Part shown: in pieces, positions 10,800 to 20,538 of the stretch
How positions within the stretch are numbered: the stretch's first letter is position 1
Layout of the letters: each line of letters begins with the position of its first letter
Origin: Karstenula rhodostoma CBS 690.94
Taxonomy: Eukaryota > Ascomycota > Dothideomycetes > Pleosporales > Didymosphaeriaceae
Assembly (NCBI GenBank): GCA_010093485.1
Contig: MU001494.1
Span: 2,263,937 to 2,327,936, forward strand
DNA length: 64,000 nucleotides
Direction: 5' to 3'
Program-made: the position numbers and the translations under genes
Notes under the pieces: generated by a model
Told to the model about the DNA's origin: nothing
Databases searched by the model: none
Seen by the model: the letters and a program-made list of their open reading frames with translations, nothing else

Positions 10800-10985
10800 T
10801 GAGGGGGTAGGCGGTGAATGAGGTCGAGGCGGGTGTCGAGGTGGTGTTGAGGTGGAGGTGAGTGTCGAGGTGGGCGCGGAGGTAGGTGTTTATGTGGTGT
10901 CGAGGCGGTGCTGAGATGGTGTCGAAGTGGGTGTCGATGTAGAGATGTGTGTGTCGATGTAGAGGTGTGTGTGGGGTGTGTAGAG
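10800..10985. repeat. Degenerate GT-rich minisatellite upstream of the coiled-coil pseudogene
   Basis: The stretch is built from drifting copies of a roughly 12-18-bp unit based on GTGTCGAGGTGG, ending in a pure GTGTGTG-like run near 10,945-10,980. It lies directly 5' of the pseudogene start, in what would be its promoter or leader. Unit length drifts, so it looks like slippage rather than an ordered array. Confidence 0.6.
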
Positions 10986-12110
10986 TGGAAAATGATGTGA
11001 GGATGTTTTTCGCAACCAGTAGAGGAAGCTCGGAAGGGGTCAACCAATTGAGCAGAATATGCATGAGGAGAAAAGCCCAACGAGAGCGGGCGGGCGCCCT
11101 TTTATGTTGGGTTTCTACCGACGCGGCCATGACGTGCTCACGCGTCGGGGGAAGTCGCGGCGGAAGCAGTTGGGAAGTCGCGGAGGAAGTAGTTGGGAAG
11201 GAGCAACGAGCGTGCCCTCCCACCTCGTGAGAACAAGGCAAAGCTTAAAGCTAGCAATCCTGTTGTTGTTGTTGTCGTTATAGTCGCTCCAAAACCCCTA
11301 CTCCAACATCCGAAGCGAATCGTGGCAGTGCCTCCGCCCACTGCACCTCTCGCGCCACCCAGACGAGCTCCTTTCATACAACAACATGCTCGCACCATAT
11401 GATCGCACGATCATATATCGCTACAGCGTCTCCACAAGTTTAAGTACACTGTGTTACACTGTGTTACACCAGGAACACCAATGCTATACCCGCACTTCGG
11501 ACATGGAACAGTACATCCCCACCAACTCTCTACCGTTGACTCGTTGGCTAACTTCTTGATACTAACTTCTGCCACCTCCAAAAAGGTCTCGTGCGCTACG
11601 CCAAGCATCTCTGGGTACAGTGTGTTACCCCAGGGTGACTTGGAAAATGGAGGGAGCGAGGAATTGGGGTGCAAGGAAAGACAGATTTAGAGCATAGAGA
11701 GACGTATCGACTGCAATACGCAGGTCTAAGGTACGCAAGAATTGGCTTGGTACTGTAGAGAGCCCTTTCACCAAGCGGTACCGAGTGATATCATTGATGC
11801 TGGTAGGGATAAACTATATTGGTAGCGGGTTTGAAATGCAAGGGACCGAGTCCACCCTAGGTACATCGAACGCTATAGAGAGTTCTACGGCCGACACCAG
11901 AAGGGCCTTTTGGAAGAGGCTGTCGCCACCAACAACGTCCAGGGCTCTCTGATATGCAGTGGATGTAGGAAGCTCAAACTTGCTCTGAGGATAATGGGGC
12001 GGATGAAGTCCTGCCTCCATTACACAGTATTTAACAACCAACCACGCCATCTTAAAACCTACAATTATGTCCTACCCTAAGTACGCCCAAACCACCTCCC
12101 CACCTCCCCT
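10986..12110. other. Intergenic region with possible decayed gene or transposon fragments
   Basis: About 1.1 kb without a supported gene. Two short near-identical words based on CTGTGTTACACCAGG occur at about 11,455-11,472 and again as a variant at about 11,617-11,634. On the plus strand at 11,860-12,060 a frame reads like a fragment of a real protein (for example ICSGCRKLKLALRIM), but it has no start, no acceptor and no length. A short GTT-repeat run sits near 11,260. I would not annotate a gene here. Confidence 0.35.
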
Positions 12111-12536
12111 TTACCCCCCCACAACATAAATATCACACTTAACCACAAACCCCGTCACATCTGTCTCCACCGCCCTCCCCGGCTGCCCATCCACCTCCAA
12201 ATACGTATGCTGAGCGTCCAAATCCCCAATCGTCTGCCCTCCGCTACTATACACACCGCAGCTGTTCCCAGCGGGAAGAGGAAGATCCGGGAACGTCATC
12301 TGCACGCTGGTCGCGAGGATCTTGCCGTCGCGCTCGAGTGCGCTGCCGCGGAAGATCCGCCCGCCGATGTCGAAGCTGTGCCCCGATGTGTCGATGCTGG
12401 CTGCGGCGTGGGCGCCGGTGACGTTGTTGAAGAGGGTTACCGTGAGAGGGAGGTAGTATCTGTTTGGCGCAGCGTTGGGGATGGGGTTTGCGAGGGCGGC
12501 TGCGAGGAGGGCGGTGGTGGGGAGGAGGGAGCGCAT
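12111..12536 (-). CDS. Small secreted protein of unknown function
   Basis: Single-exon frame of 141 aa. It starts MRSLLPTTALLAAALANPIPNAAP, a clear signal peptide with probable cleavage near residues 16-22. The mature part is about 120 residues, rich in Gly, Thr, Val and Ser, with two cysteines (in NSCGVYSS and VVKCDIYV) that could form one disulfide, and one N-glycosylation sequon (NNVTG). The pattern of short beta-like segments suggests a compact beta fold. I do not recognise a family. Size and secretion fit an effector-like or cell-wall protein, but only two Cys and no lineage information make this weak. A TATA-like box lies about 140 bp upstream. Confidence 0.7.
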   Translation of the reverse strand: MRSLLPTTALLAAALANPIPNAAPNRYYLPLTVTLFNNVTGAHAAASIDTSGHSFDIGGRIFRGSALERDGKILATSVQMTFPDLPLPAGNSCGVYSSGGQTIGDLDAQHTYLEVDGQPGRAVETDVTGFVVKCDIYVVGG

Positions 12537-13325
12537 TTTGCTGGGGTTTTGTTTTTTCTTCGAAGGAAGTGGATGTTGTGTGTAGTGAGTACTGGGGTTG
12601 GACCGCGCTGGTTGATTATTTGTGGCTGTGAAGTTCAGGTGGTAATGCAGTTGTGCTAGCAGAATGTGTTGCTTTTATAGGGTTTGTTCAGCCTGATGTA
12701 TCTCACTCAATACGAGGAGCTGAAAACATATTCAGTGTCACGAGAACGCCCACCTGCAAGGGTAATATCGTCGATATTTGACACGCTGACACCTGTTTGC
12801 CTGAAACTCATTCTCACGAGATATGAATGTGTTGTTGATCTCTACGTCTGTGGGCGCAGCTCGATTCAGTGGTCTAGGGATTGGAGAGCACTCGGTGCCC
12901 GGCGCCAGTCCTCGTCTGTCCACTCTCTATATAAGGAAGTAATGAGACGAGATCTGCGACTAGGGGCTCACCGATGCTGCGCGTAGCTTACGTAAAAGGG
13001 CTATACGCCCTGCAGCTGCCAACGCCCGCTCGATCTTCGGCGCCTGACATGGGGGAAAAGGCATCCTGAAGTGGATGCGAGACAACAGACGATGTGAGGC
13101 TGTGCGACCAACGTTGTCAGTATCATGGGATCGATTGATACATTCCCCTGTTAAAACCGGTGAGCCTGACAGGCTGAGTGTCTTAAACTGCGATGTGGTA
13201 ATAAACGATGTGCTGTTTTGTCGCTTGACGCACATAAGCGCTATGTTCTGTTCGGAAGAATTCTCACCATGGGTAAACATACACGACCTCCCAATGTAGG
13301 CAAGAGCCGCCTCCCTCCTAAGCCC
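12537..13325. other. Intergenic region, no gene seen
   Basis: About 790 bp between two minus-strand genes. It carries the promoter of the small secreted protein gene and the 3' end region of the CaaX-box gene. No RNA gene or repeat was recognised. Confidence 0.45.
12672..12679 (-). promoter_or_regulatory. TATA-like box upstream of the small secreted protein gene
   Basis: Minus-strand TATAAAAG about 136-143 nt upstream of the ATG at 12,536. The position and match to a strong TATA consensus fit a regulated fungal promoter. No transcript data. Confidence 0.4.
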
Positions 13326-14267
13326 TTACATAACCGCACACAAGCAACACCCCCTCTCCTTCTGCCCCGCCTCCATCTCTGGATATATCCCGAGCACCAG
13401 CTCCCGCAATTCCTCACCCTCTGTCCGCCTCTTCTCATTCCTCGCCTCCGCTTCCTTACGCAGCCTCTCCCTGTCGTCGAACTGCTCATCAAGTGTGTCT
13501 TCGAAGGTGCGGATATCGGTTCGCAAACGGCGCTCGCGGTCGAGGTTCTCTGTTGAGCCCCAAGGTGGGATACGTGGTCCATAGGGTGTGAGGCGGGGAG
13601 GTGCGGAAGGAAGTGAAGAAGCCGACGAGAAGGTCAAATGGGGAGGTGGCGTTGGCGGAGGAGGCGTGCAGAGGATGGTGTGGGCGTCTGCGAAGCGGAC
13701 GAGAGTTTCGCGGAAAAGTTCATCATCTGATTCCATTGGAGCATCGCATCGAGGGTCGAAGTTTGCATCTGACGGGCAGTAGATGCATTGCTGAACGGAA
13801 GTTGCATCAGGAACGTAGTCACATACCGCATCGCAGCTGGCACGGCAGGGTGTAGATGGAAGAGCAGTGTCGTTACTGGTCGACCACAAAGAGTTGTCTA
13901 GTTTCTCGGGCGCACGGGAAGCGCCGCGCTCAATATAGTCCCGTTGCGTACGCTGAGAATCAGCTGCCGATGAACAATAGGTTTGCGCGTCATGCTCCAC
14001 GGAACCCGATGGCTTCTGAGATGGCAGATCGTCGGGCAGCGTTGATGCGTGTAGAAATGTGCTGAGACCGTGGTGCGCATCGTCCGGATAAGAATATGGT
14101 CTGATGTCGATTTCGCTGGTATCGTCGAACAATGCGTAGGTCTCCCCGCTTTCCTTTAGAATGCTTGTACGTTCGCATCTTGTCTGGTAGTGCGTCTCAA
14201 GCCGTGGCTCGAGTTGCACCTCATATTGATCTTCACGCGGCAGCGCTGGAAGGGGATGCTCGCTCAT
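13326..14267 (-). CDS. Hypothetical disordered protein with a C-terminal CaaX prenylation box
   Basis: Single-exon frame of 313 aa beginning MSEHPLPALPRE. The first 190 residues are polar with scattered Cys and acidic patches and no recognisable domain; a Pro/Ser segment (about 200-235, PPPPTPPPHL) follows. The region from about 240 to 300 is a strongly charged helix (RERRLRTDIRTFEDTLDEQ and onward), likely coiled coil. The last residues are GCCLCAVM: CAVM fits the CaaX consensus (Met at the end favours farnesylation) and the two cysteines just upstream could be palmitoylated, a Ras-like dual lipid anchor. I therefore infer attachment to the plasma membrane or endomembranes. Family unknown; the structure resembles many uncharacterised ascomycete proteins. 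The start is the first ATG of a long frame and could be shorter. Confidence 0.72.
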   Translation of the reverse strand: MSEHPLPALPREDQYEVQLEPRLETHYQTRCERTSILKESGETYALFDDTSEIDIRPYSYPDDAHHGLSTFLHASTLPDDLPSQKPSGSVEHDAQTYCSSAADSQRTQRDYIERGASRAPEKLDNSLWSTSNDTALPSTPCRASCDAVCDYVPDATSVQQCIYCPSDANFDPRCDAPMESDDELFRETLVRFADAHTILCTPPPPTPPPHLTFSSASSLPSAPPRLTPYGPRIPPWGSTENLDRERRLRTDIRTFEDTLDEQFDDRERLRKEAEARNEKRRTEGEELRELVLGIYPEMEAGQKERGCCLCAVM

Positions 14268-14542
14268 AGTTGTGTACGATGCATGTCGTAGTTGAAACTG
14301 CGGTGGACCGCATGTTGACAGCTGCTTGTTTGCGTTGTTGGGTGATGTAGCAGGTCACACCCGTGCCGAACTTCGATGTCGATGTTGTTGTTGGCTCGTG
14401 GAGCAACTGGTCATACCGTGTGATATTGGTGTGATTCGTGCAACCATACACCTCTCAGCAAGCACTTAGGGCGCGGTAAAAAGAGTGAAAGCGTAGGCAG
14501 AGTAGACCTCGGCTCTGAACCACGGCGGGGCGGTTTGGGTTC

Positions 14543-16380
14543 TCAGATTCCGACGACAGCATTGAAATCGTGAATGCCTCTCCGTACGCCCTGCTCGAAC
14601 TCCCATACAAGATCGCCCATGAAACCACTTTCGCGAATCCTTTTGAGCACCCATAGCTCAACGTTGCCAAGCCTGTTGCCCGGCTCTACTGCTTCCATCG
14701 CTTTGTCGCTCGCTTTGCCCTCGAAAAAGATGTACGCATCATTATACCCAATTTTCCAGCCATTCTCATATAGTGAGTGATCAGCCAGCGCATTTGGGGC
14801 AAGATGCTCGTGATAGGCGCGATGCTGATCGACAGCTTTCCGCATGCGTTCGTCCTTGCGATTGCGGGCGCACTCCAGCAGTCCGAAAATGTTGTGATCA
14901 GGGATGAAGGCATGTGGAGGAGGGAAGATGAATCGGTTCTGAGGGTCCGACTGTGCTTTGAAGCCCCATTCGCCACCGGGCATCCAGTCCATTTTCCAAG
15001 TCCAGAAGAAAGCGCCTCCAGCGCGTTGCTGATATCGTAGGGATTGCTCTGCACCAAAGACCTTGATAAGGTCCGCTTTGGGCGTTTCGCCTGTTTTGAC
15101 CCAAGTATCCGCAGACAAGACATTGGAGTATTCACCGATGATAACTTGGACGGCGCCGCGATCGGTCACGGATCCTTCTTTGCCATTGAGTTCTGATAGC
15201 TTGCTGGGGACTTCTTGGATAATTTCTTGAGGCGATTTCTTTTTATCAGCGTCGTTGAAGCACCAGTACACATGGGTATCTATCACGACAGGATTAGTGG
15301 ATCTGGCGGTGGATGCCACGTTCTTCCTTAGCGAATAGTCGATCGCTCTTTTGAGGTCCCAGGCGTCCGAAATAAAAATAGGAAGACTAGAGTCTATTGC
15401 ACAAACAGCGTCTATGGCCTGGTCGTACCACTCGTAGAGTTTTTCGCTGTCCTTGTTGGGCTCGTTGACAAGAGAGATCCCAACGAGCTGGAGGCCTGCG
15501 GCTGATTCTCGCGCCACAAATTCAGCGCAACGAATGCCGAGCTTGCGATTGGAGGGCGAAGTGAAGAACTCTGCCACACGACTGTTGGTACCCGAATAAT
15601 CGTTGGTGTTCGCTCCTCCCGGGACAGCGTGAAAGTCGATGACAACGCCGACACCGTGTGCACGTAGCCGTAGAACAAGATCACGAATGCTTGTCCAGGC
15701 GGCGGAGTAGATGTGAGCAACGGGCTCAAAAGGTGTTCCTTTCGTGAAATCCTCCCCTGGCAAATTCCAATAGCCAATTGGAAGACGAACGGTGGTACCT
15801 GTCAAGGATCAGCACCCTGTGAGATTTGTGAAGAAAGTCTGCATCGAATCACACAGACAGGAAATCGCAATTTCCTTTCACTTACCCTTCGCCTCGTCCT
15901 TCAACCATGCTATGTCTCTGACAGTTTCTTAGTTGAATGGTTCAAAAGCAATGTGCTACTTTTGGTAACGTACTCGTCCTTGATTGCGTCTGCCCAAGCT
16001 GTCTCGAACATTTTCTTGGTTTGCTCCGCTCCAATCTTTGCAACCCATGATTTAACAGCCTCCAGCTCACTCGATCCCGAAGTCTCTGGAGGAAATCGAG
16101 AAGGCGATAACCATCGTTCGAGAACATAGACGGAGCCAATATTAGTAGCGTGGTGGTAACGATAGCGGAGAATGTCAAGCGCCGAAGGGTCCTGAATGGT
16201 CGGAAGTAAGTCTGAGCGAGAATTCATGCCACTGAAGCCGACTGTTGACGGCGGAGCAATGACGCTAGAAGTTTTGGAGCCTGACATGGGCCTCGACTTC
16301 CTCTTCTCGGATGGCGGACGCGGAGGCGCCGCAAGGTCCGCGTTGAAGACCTTGTGCGCTTTACCAATGAAGCCTTTCAT
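14543..16380 (-). CDS. Glycoside hydrolase family 5 protein (cellulase / exo-1,3-glucanase-like), no signal peptide
   Basis: Three exons on the minus strand (16380-15974, 15917-15886, 15798-14543) give 564 aa. Exon 2 is a 32-nt microexon that restores the continuous block DIAWLKDEAKG before TTVRLPIGYWNLPG, the conserved beta-2 strand of GH5. The predicted acid/base Glu259 is in ISLVNEPN and the nucleophile Glu369 in VIIGEYSN; HAVPGG (about residue 203) and DTHVYWCFND are also typical. The N-terminal 70 residues are basic, Ser/Pro-rich and lack a signal peptide, so the enzyme may be intracellular or use another export route. Fungal GH5 members of this shape cleave beta-glucans or glucosides; the exact substrate is not readable. 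The C-terminal 100 residues, including a YENGWKIGYNDAYIFFEG segment, are normal for the group. Confidence 0.9.
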
Positions 16381-17420
16381 GATGTATATCAGTAAGCTAT
16401 GGATCCCCGCAGGTGGAAGAGGTCAGCTGGGTTCAAGATGGTGAGAGTAGGCGAAGGACAGGGAAATGGACGCAAGCCGAAAAAGAGACCGAAGTGCAAG
16501 AGGGCTGTTGATGGACAAGACAAGATTTGTTGTAGGTTTTGGTGAGTTGGCCTCGGAGGTAGATAACGCATTACAAAATAGACCTGACAATAGACTCGAT
16601 GGCGCATTGGACGGCGCAGCAACGCCGCGCATTAGTTCGACAGCGGCGTCGAGATAGCCGCACATGTTTCTTAGCGTGACGTCTTCCGGGCCAGAAGTGG
16701 AGTGTTTGGTGCACACACGTGCAATTATCAATGATGGCGGTTCTCCAAGCGGCGACAGGGGAACCCGCCCGCTCACCCATTCTGCCTCCTACCATATCAG
16801 CCCTTCCTCTGGAAAAGCCGACGAGACGCATTCAAAGGGGTGTTGTAGATGTTGCAAGTTGGTGCTCTCAAGCGTGTTTCCAGTCGCCTGGTACGGAAAG
16901 CTTTGTTTCAATGTTCGGCTGTTGTGACATTATACGAGGCTCCACGAGCACAGCAGAGTCGAGGCCGCACGAGCACGAACCCATGCAGATCGATGCCATC
17001 CTTGGAAGCGTTTCCCAAGAGGCAGCAGAATGCGACTTGAATGGACATTTTTTTCCGGTGGGCCTCTCGTGAGATGGAGGCTGGGGAACGCGTACGGACA
17101 CTAGGTGATAGGCCAGGGCGCGGCTCGTCTGGTGGGCCACATCTGGGCTGGGGCTGGAGGTCGGCGGGTGGCCTGCTATCGTCCCGACTCGAGCTCGAGC
17201 TTCCTACGACGCGCCTCCAAACACGACCCAACAAACACCCAGCGCGTGTCCTTTTTTTCGGGGCATCTGGCTTCATTCGCACTGTTCGTGTCTTGATCAA
17301 GCTTGCTCATTCCTCCTGCATCCCTCAACCGCGCGTTCGGTCGTTCCTGCTTCACTACACGCGTGTACCTGCAGAAGACGAGCTCTCGCATCTTCCACCC
17401 CGCGCGCCAATTCCTACGCC
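16381..17420. other. Divergent promoter region between GH5 and Whi5/Nrm1-like genes
   Basis: About 1 kb between genes transcribed away from each other. Open frames on both strands overlap and lack family resemblance. The part from about 17,200 to 17,420 is C-rich with CTTC-type tracts, as expected for the leader of the Whi5/Nrm1-like gene. No further element was recognised. Confidence 0.45.
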
Positions 17421-18621
17421 ATGTCTGTCTCGCATGCAAACAGCCCCTCCACAGGCACTCCTCGCCGCGTACTGGGCGACCTGACGCCAAAGGCGCTCAA
17501 TACGCCTTCCAAACGCGCTGATCCGTCCGACAACACGCGAGCTCACAGCCCGCTCAAGCAGATGCAGACCCTCTCACCGCAGCTCTTTGGAGGCAAGGAG
17601 AATGTCTCTACCGGCGCGTTAAAGAGCAGGAAGAGGAGCATCGACGAGGTGGACGACGCGGAGCGCATCGACGCGAAGGTCAGGGTCGGAGGGAGCACGA
17701 CGGGGCACGTTGGACTGAGCGCGGCTGCAATGCGCCTGTACACGGTAGCTTGCATCTCAAGCCTGACGTGTTGGTCACGCAACTAATTCGGCCCAGAGCA
17801 ACACCACCGTCGACCTTCCAGTGCCGGGGTCACCTACCGAGCGCAACACACCCACACCAGAACCCGAGCCGCACCATGAGCCGGTCAACTCGCAGGATAC
17901 ACATGATACACAGGGCACCAACAACTCTTTCTCTGCCCTAGTCAACTACGACCTGTGCGCCAGCCAGCAGAGCGTGCAACCCGCACCGTCACGAGCACCG
18001 TCACCACCCTCGCCAGTGGTGGAAGGAAAGAAGTCCCGGGCGGAACTGCTGCGTACAAGACTAGGTTTCGGCATCTACAAGGTCAAGACGAACCAAATCG
18101 CCAAGAGCGGCAGCGACATCATATCATCGTGGGAGACGTCATATTATGACCCAACAGACGCGTCCACCCCCATGGTCATACCCTCCTTCGATGGATCTAG
18201 AGACGCATACCAAGTGCCCGACATAACTATATCGTCAGCCAAACGCGACCCTCAACCAGTATTCATCAAGGCAAATCTTGATCCTTTTCGTCCCATCGGC
18301 AATTTGAAGCTCACGCCCGCGCCCATCTTACTACCGACCGCCACTTCTTCACGAATATTACACGACTACGACATGCCATCATCTCCGCCACATGTCATCT
18401 TGCCTGAACAGCTCAGATCTCCTGTGAAGCAAAGACTGGACTACGCCACGCCTGTAAACCAGAGTCCGAGATCCGATCGGGCAGAACAGGGCTTTAGCGA
18501 CGGAAGCGCACAAAGTGGCTTGCGAAAGCTGCAGCGGTTTCAGGAAGGCGATCTCACGAGCTCTGCGGTGAAGGGCAACGCTGCGAAGGGGCTGATGCAG
18601 CTGATGGCTGGAAAGCGGTAG
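17421..18621 (+). CDS. Whi5/Nrm1-family G1/S transcriptional repressor
   Basis: Two exons, 17421-17744 and 17797-18621, give 382 aa. The diagnostic part is the short GTB-type helix at about residues 188-208 (RTRLGFGIYKVKTNQ), matching the Whi5/Nrm1/Srl3 motif that binds SBF/MBF transcription complexes. The rest is disordered, as usual in the family. The N-terminus has many CDK-type Ser/Thr-Pro sites (SPSTGTPRR, LTPKALNTPSKR, HSPLKQ, LSPQ) and a KEN motif in GGKENV that could be an APC/C degron; a basic KSRKRS patch may be a nuclear signal. Known family role: hold G1/S genes off until CDK phosphorylation (Whi5) or shut MBF genes after S phase (Nrm1). The start is chosen because MSVSHANSP is in frame with the SP-rich block and follows a C-rich leader. 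Confidence 0.85.
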
Positions 18622-19141
18622 TACGGACTTTTCGGCTGCGGCACATTGCCACACGAGGACACGGCCGCTATGAATGAGAAGCAAGCTGTAGAAGAATGTG
18701 GACCATTATTTCATCTATTCCTAAGCATACATTGTGATTTGAATCTTGATAGTATCATACAATTCAAATATCACTCGGTGCAGACACCATTTTCTGTTCT
18801 CTCTATCACATCAACCATAGAATCAAACTCACATGGTTTGGAAGTGTAGACAGTAGAGGCACGAACGTATCAGCAACGTGTCTGTAGCTTTTGATGGAAG
18901 GTGAACGAACGCTCACTGTAGAAGCCTGCCCGTGGCCATGCCTCTCTAGGCATTAGCGCATCAGCCACAGTGGCGCTCCACGAAATAATGAACGCAACGT
19001 CATCATCCCAGTTGTCAAAGCCGCCTTCTTGTCCCTGTTCTCTACCATCCCTCTTTCACCCCACATTGTTCATGGCACGTTCTGTACCCATATAACAATC
19101 AACGTTACCTTTCCCCTTCTCTCCACCTCTCCAAACCCGAA
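18622..19141 (+). other. Intergenic gap between Whi5/Nrm1-like and FIT genes
   Basis: About 520 bp; the left part is AT-rich 3'UTR (near 18,740-18,800), the right part a C/T-rich leader of the FIT gene. No gene seen. Confidence 0.5.
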
Positions 19142-20119
19142 ATGTCAACGCGACGCAAAGCAGCGACAGCGAACGGTCAACCTGCCCCACTGACCTCGAC
19201 CATGCCGTCCGGTACGATTCGAACCACACCCGCAGCGCGGTCACCATTCTTCCCAACCCGCCTCGAAGCGCAGCTCCTCCTCATCTATCCCGCCACGCTC
19301 CTGCTCGGCTCTGTCCTCAGCACCCTGACGCCCGCTTTCCGCAATGCGCCGTACTCGCCTGAACTCCAGTCGCACGATCCAGCGTTTGCGCCCACATATT
19401 TTGCGAAAAAGAAGAACATCTTCAACGTCTGGTTCGTCAAGAAGGGCTGGGGCTGGACGACGGTTGCATTCGTCGTGTTTCTGTTAATGTGGCCTGGTTT
19501 CGGCAAGGGTTTGTCTGTTAAGAGGATACGAGCCATACTACGCTACAGCGTGATCACGCTGTGGTGGTGCTTCGTCACGCAATGGTTCTTCGGTCCGCCC
19601 TTGATCGACCGCGGCTTCCTCTTCACCGGCGGCCAGTGTGAAAAGCTGAACGACCCATCCGCGATGGAGGACATGAGCGACACGAGGGTATACCTCACGG
19701 CGGCAACATGCAAAAGGGCAGGTCGGAAGTGGTCAGGTGGACACGACATTTCTGGACACGTCTTCCTGCTCATCATCGGCTCAGCGCTCTTGTGGTTCGA
19801 GACGTTACCCGCTATTACGAGGTTCGAGGGGCTCCGCGATGGTCGCAAGATTGCGCTTGACGATGGCAAGGTTGCGAGTGTGACTGTGGAAAAGAGTCCA
19901 GAGTCTGAGCAGGACGAAGCCACGAGGCAGGGAGTTCCATTGCCGCTTGGTGTGATCATCTTCATGTGGTGGATGCTCTTGATGACGGCGGCCTTCTTCC
20001 ATACGTGGGTTGAGAAGTTCACAGGACTTCTGGTTGCGTTTGCAGGATTGTGGGTCGTGTATTTCTTGCCGCGAGGGATCCCAGCGGCTAGGGCCGTCTT
20101 GGGCATGCCTGGTGTATGA
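19142..20119 (+). CDS. FIT-family (Scs3/Yft2/FITM2-like) ER lipid droplet protein
   Basis: Single exon of 325 aa. After a basic, Ser/Thr-rich N-terminus (about 35 residues), hydrophobic segments follow at about residues 42-63, 103-119 (TVAFVVFLLMWPGF), 130-150, 203-222, 275-293 and 298-312, giving about six membrane spans, as in FIT proteins. The catalytic signature is present: His201 and His206 in GGHDISGHVF and a second histidine, His287, in AFFHTWVEK. FIT proteins act in the ER membrane as lipid phosphatase-like acyl-CoA diphosphatases needed for lipid droplet budding and phospholipid balance; in yeast Scs3 is tied to inositol metabolism. Whether this is the Scs3 or Yft2 type cannot be told. 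Length and spacing of the two His motifs fit the family. Confidence 0.92.
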   Translation: MSTRRKAATANGQPAPLTSTMPSGTIRTTPAARSPFFPTRLEAQLLLIYPATLLLGSVLSTLTPAFRNAPYSPELQSHDPAFAPTYFAKKKNIFNVWFVKKGWGWTTVAFVVFLLMWPGFGKGLSVKRIRAILRYSVITLWWCFVTQWFFGPPLIDRGFLFTGGQCEKLNDPSAMEDMSDTRVYLTAATCKRAGRKWSGGHDISGHVFLLIIGSALLWFETLPAITRFEGLRDGRKIALDDGKVASVTVEKSPESEQDEATRQGVPLPLGVIIFMWWMLLMTAAFFHTWVEKFTGLLVAFAGLWVVYFLPRGIPAARAVLGMPGV

Positions 20120-20538
20120 GAGGTTTTGAACGCTGACTAAATGGAATTCACACGTACGATATGATAGTAATCTGCATCTTTCATCTGCTTCTCTCTGTTT
20201 TTCTTGACCTGCAATTTTACCGTAGTGACTGATGTCCACGATTCCTTCGCCATGCATGCGCAAGAGTTCACTTAATCTTGTCCAACTTATATGTTGTTAT
20301 ATAAATACTATGAGCTATCGATAAACGAATCATTCATGACGATCAAACCCCAAAATCCATGGAACACATCACTTTAGTTACTGATCGGCGTTAGCTCGGC
20401 TCGGAAACCTTGGCAGGCCGACGCCTCCTCCATCACCAAGCATGCATCTAGGCCGCATCCTCTTTCCTCGGCAGGCACAGTAGTATGTTCCGAGCAGAGT
20501 AATATCATTTGTTTATTGTCGCACACCCATGTCCCACA
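20120..20538. other. Intergenic gap before the Zn2Cys6 gene
   Basis: About 420 bp. The left half is AT-rich (about 20,270-20,330) and likely 3' of the FIT gene; nothing else stands out. Confidence 0.45.

Noticed and set aside
11411..12050. Two minus-strand frames (87 and 78 codons) and a plus-strand CSGCRKLK segment
   Set aside because: The CxxC words look suggestive of zinc fingers but spacing does not fit any known cluster, and frames lack starts or continuity.
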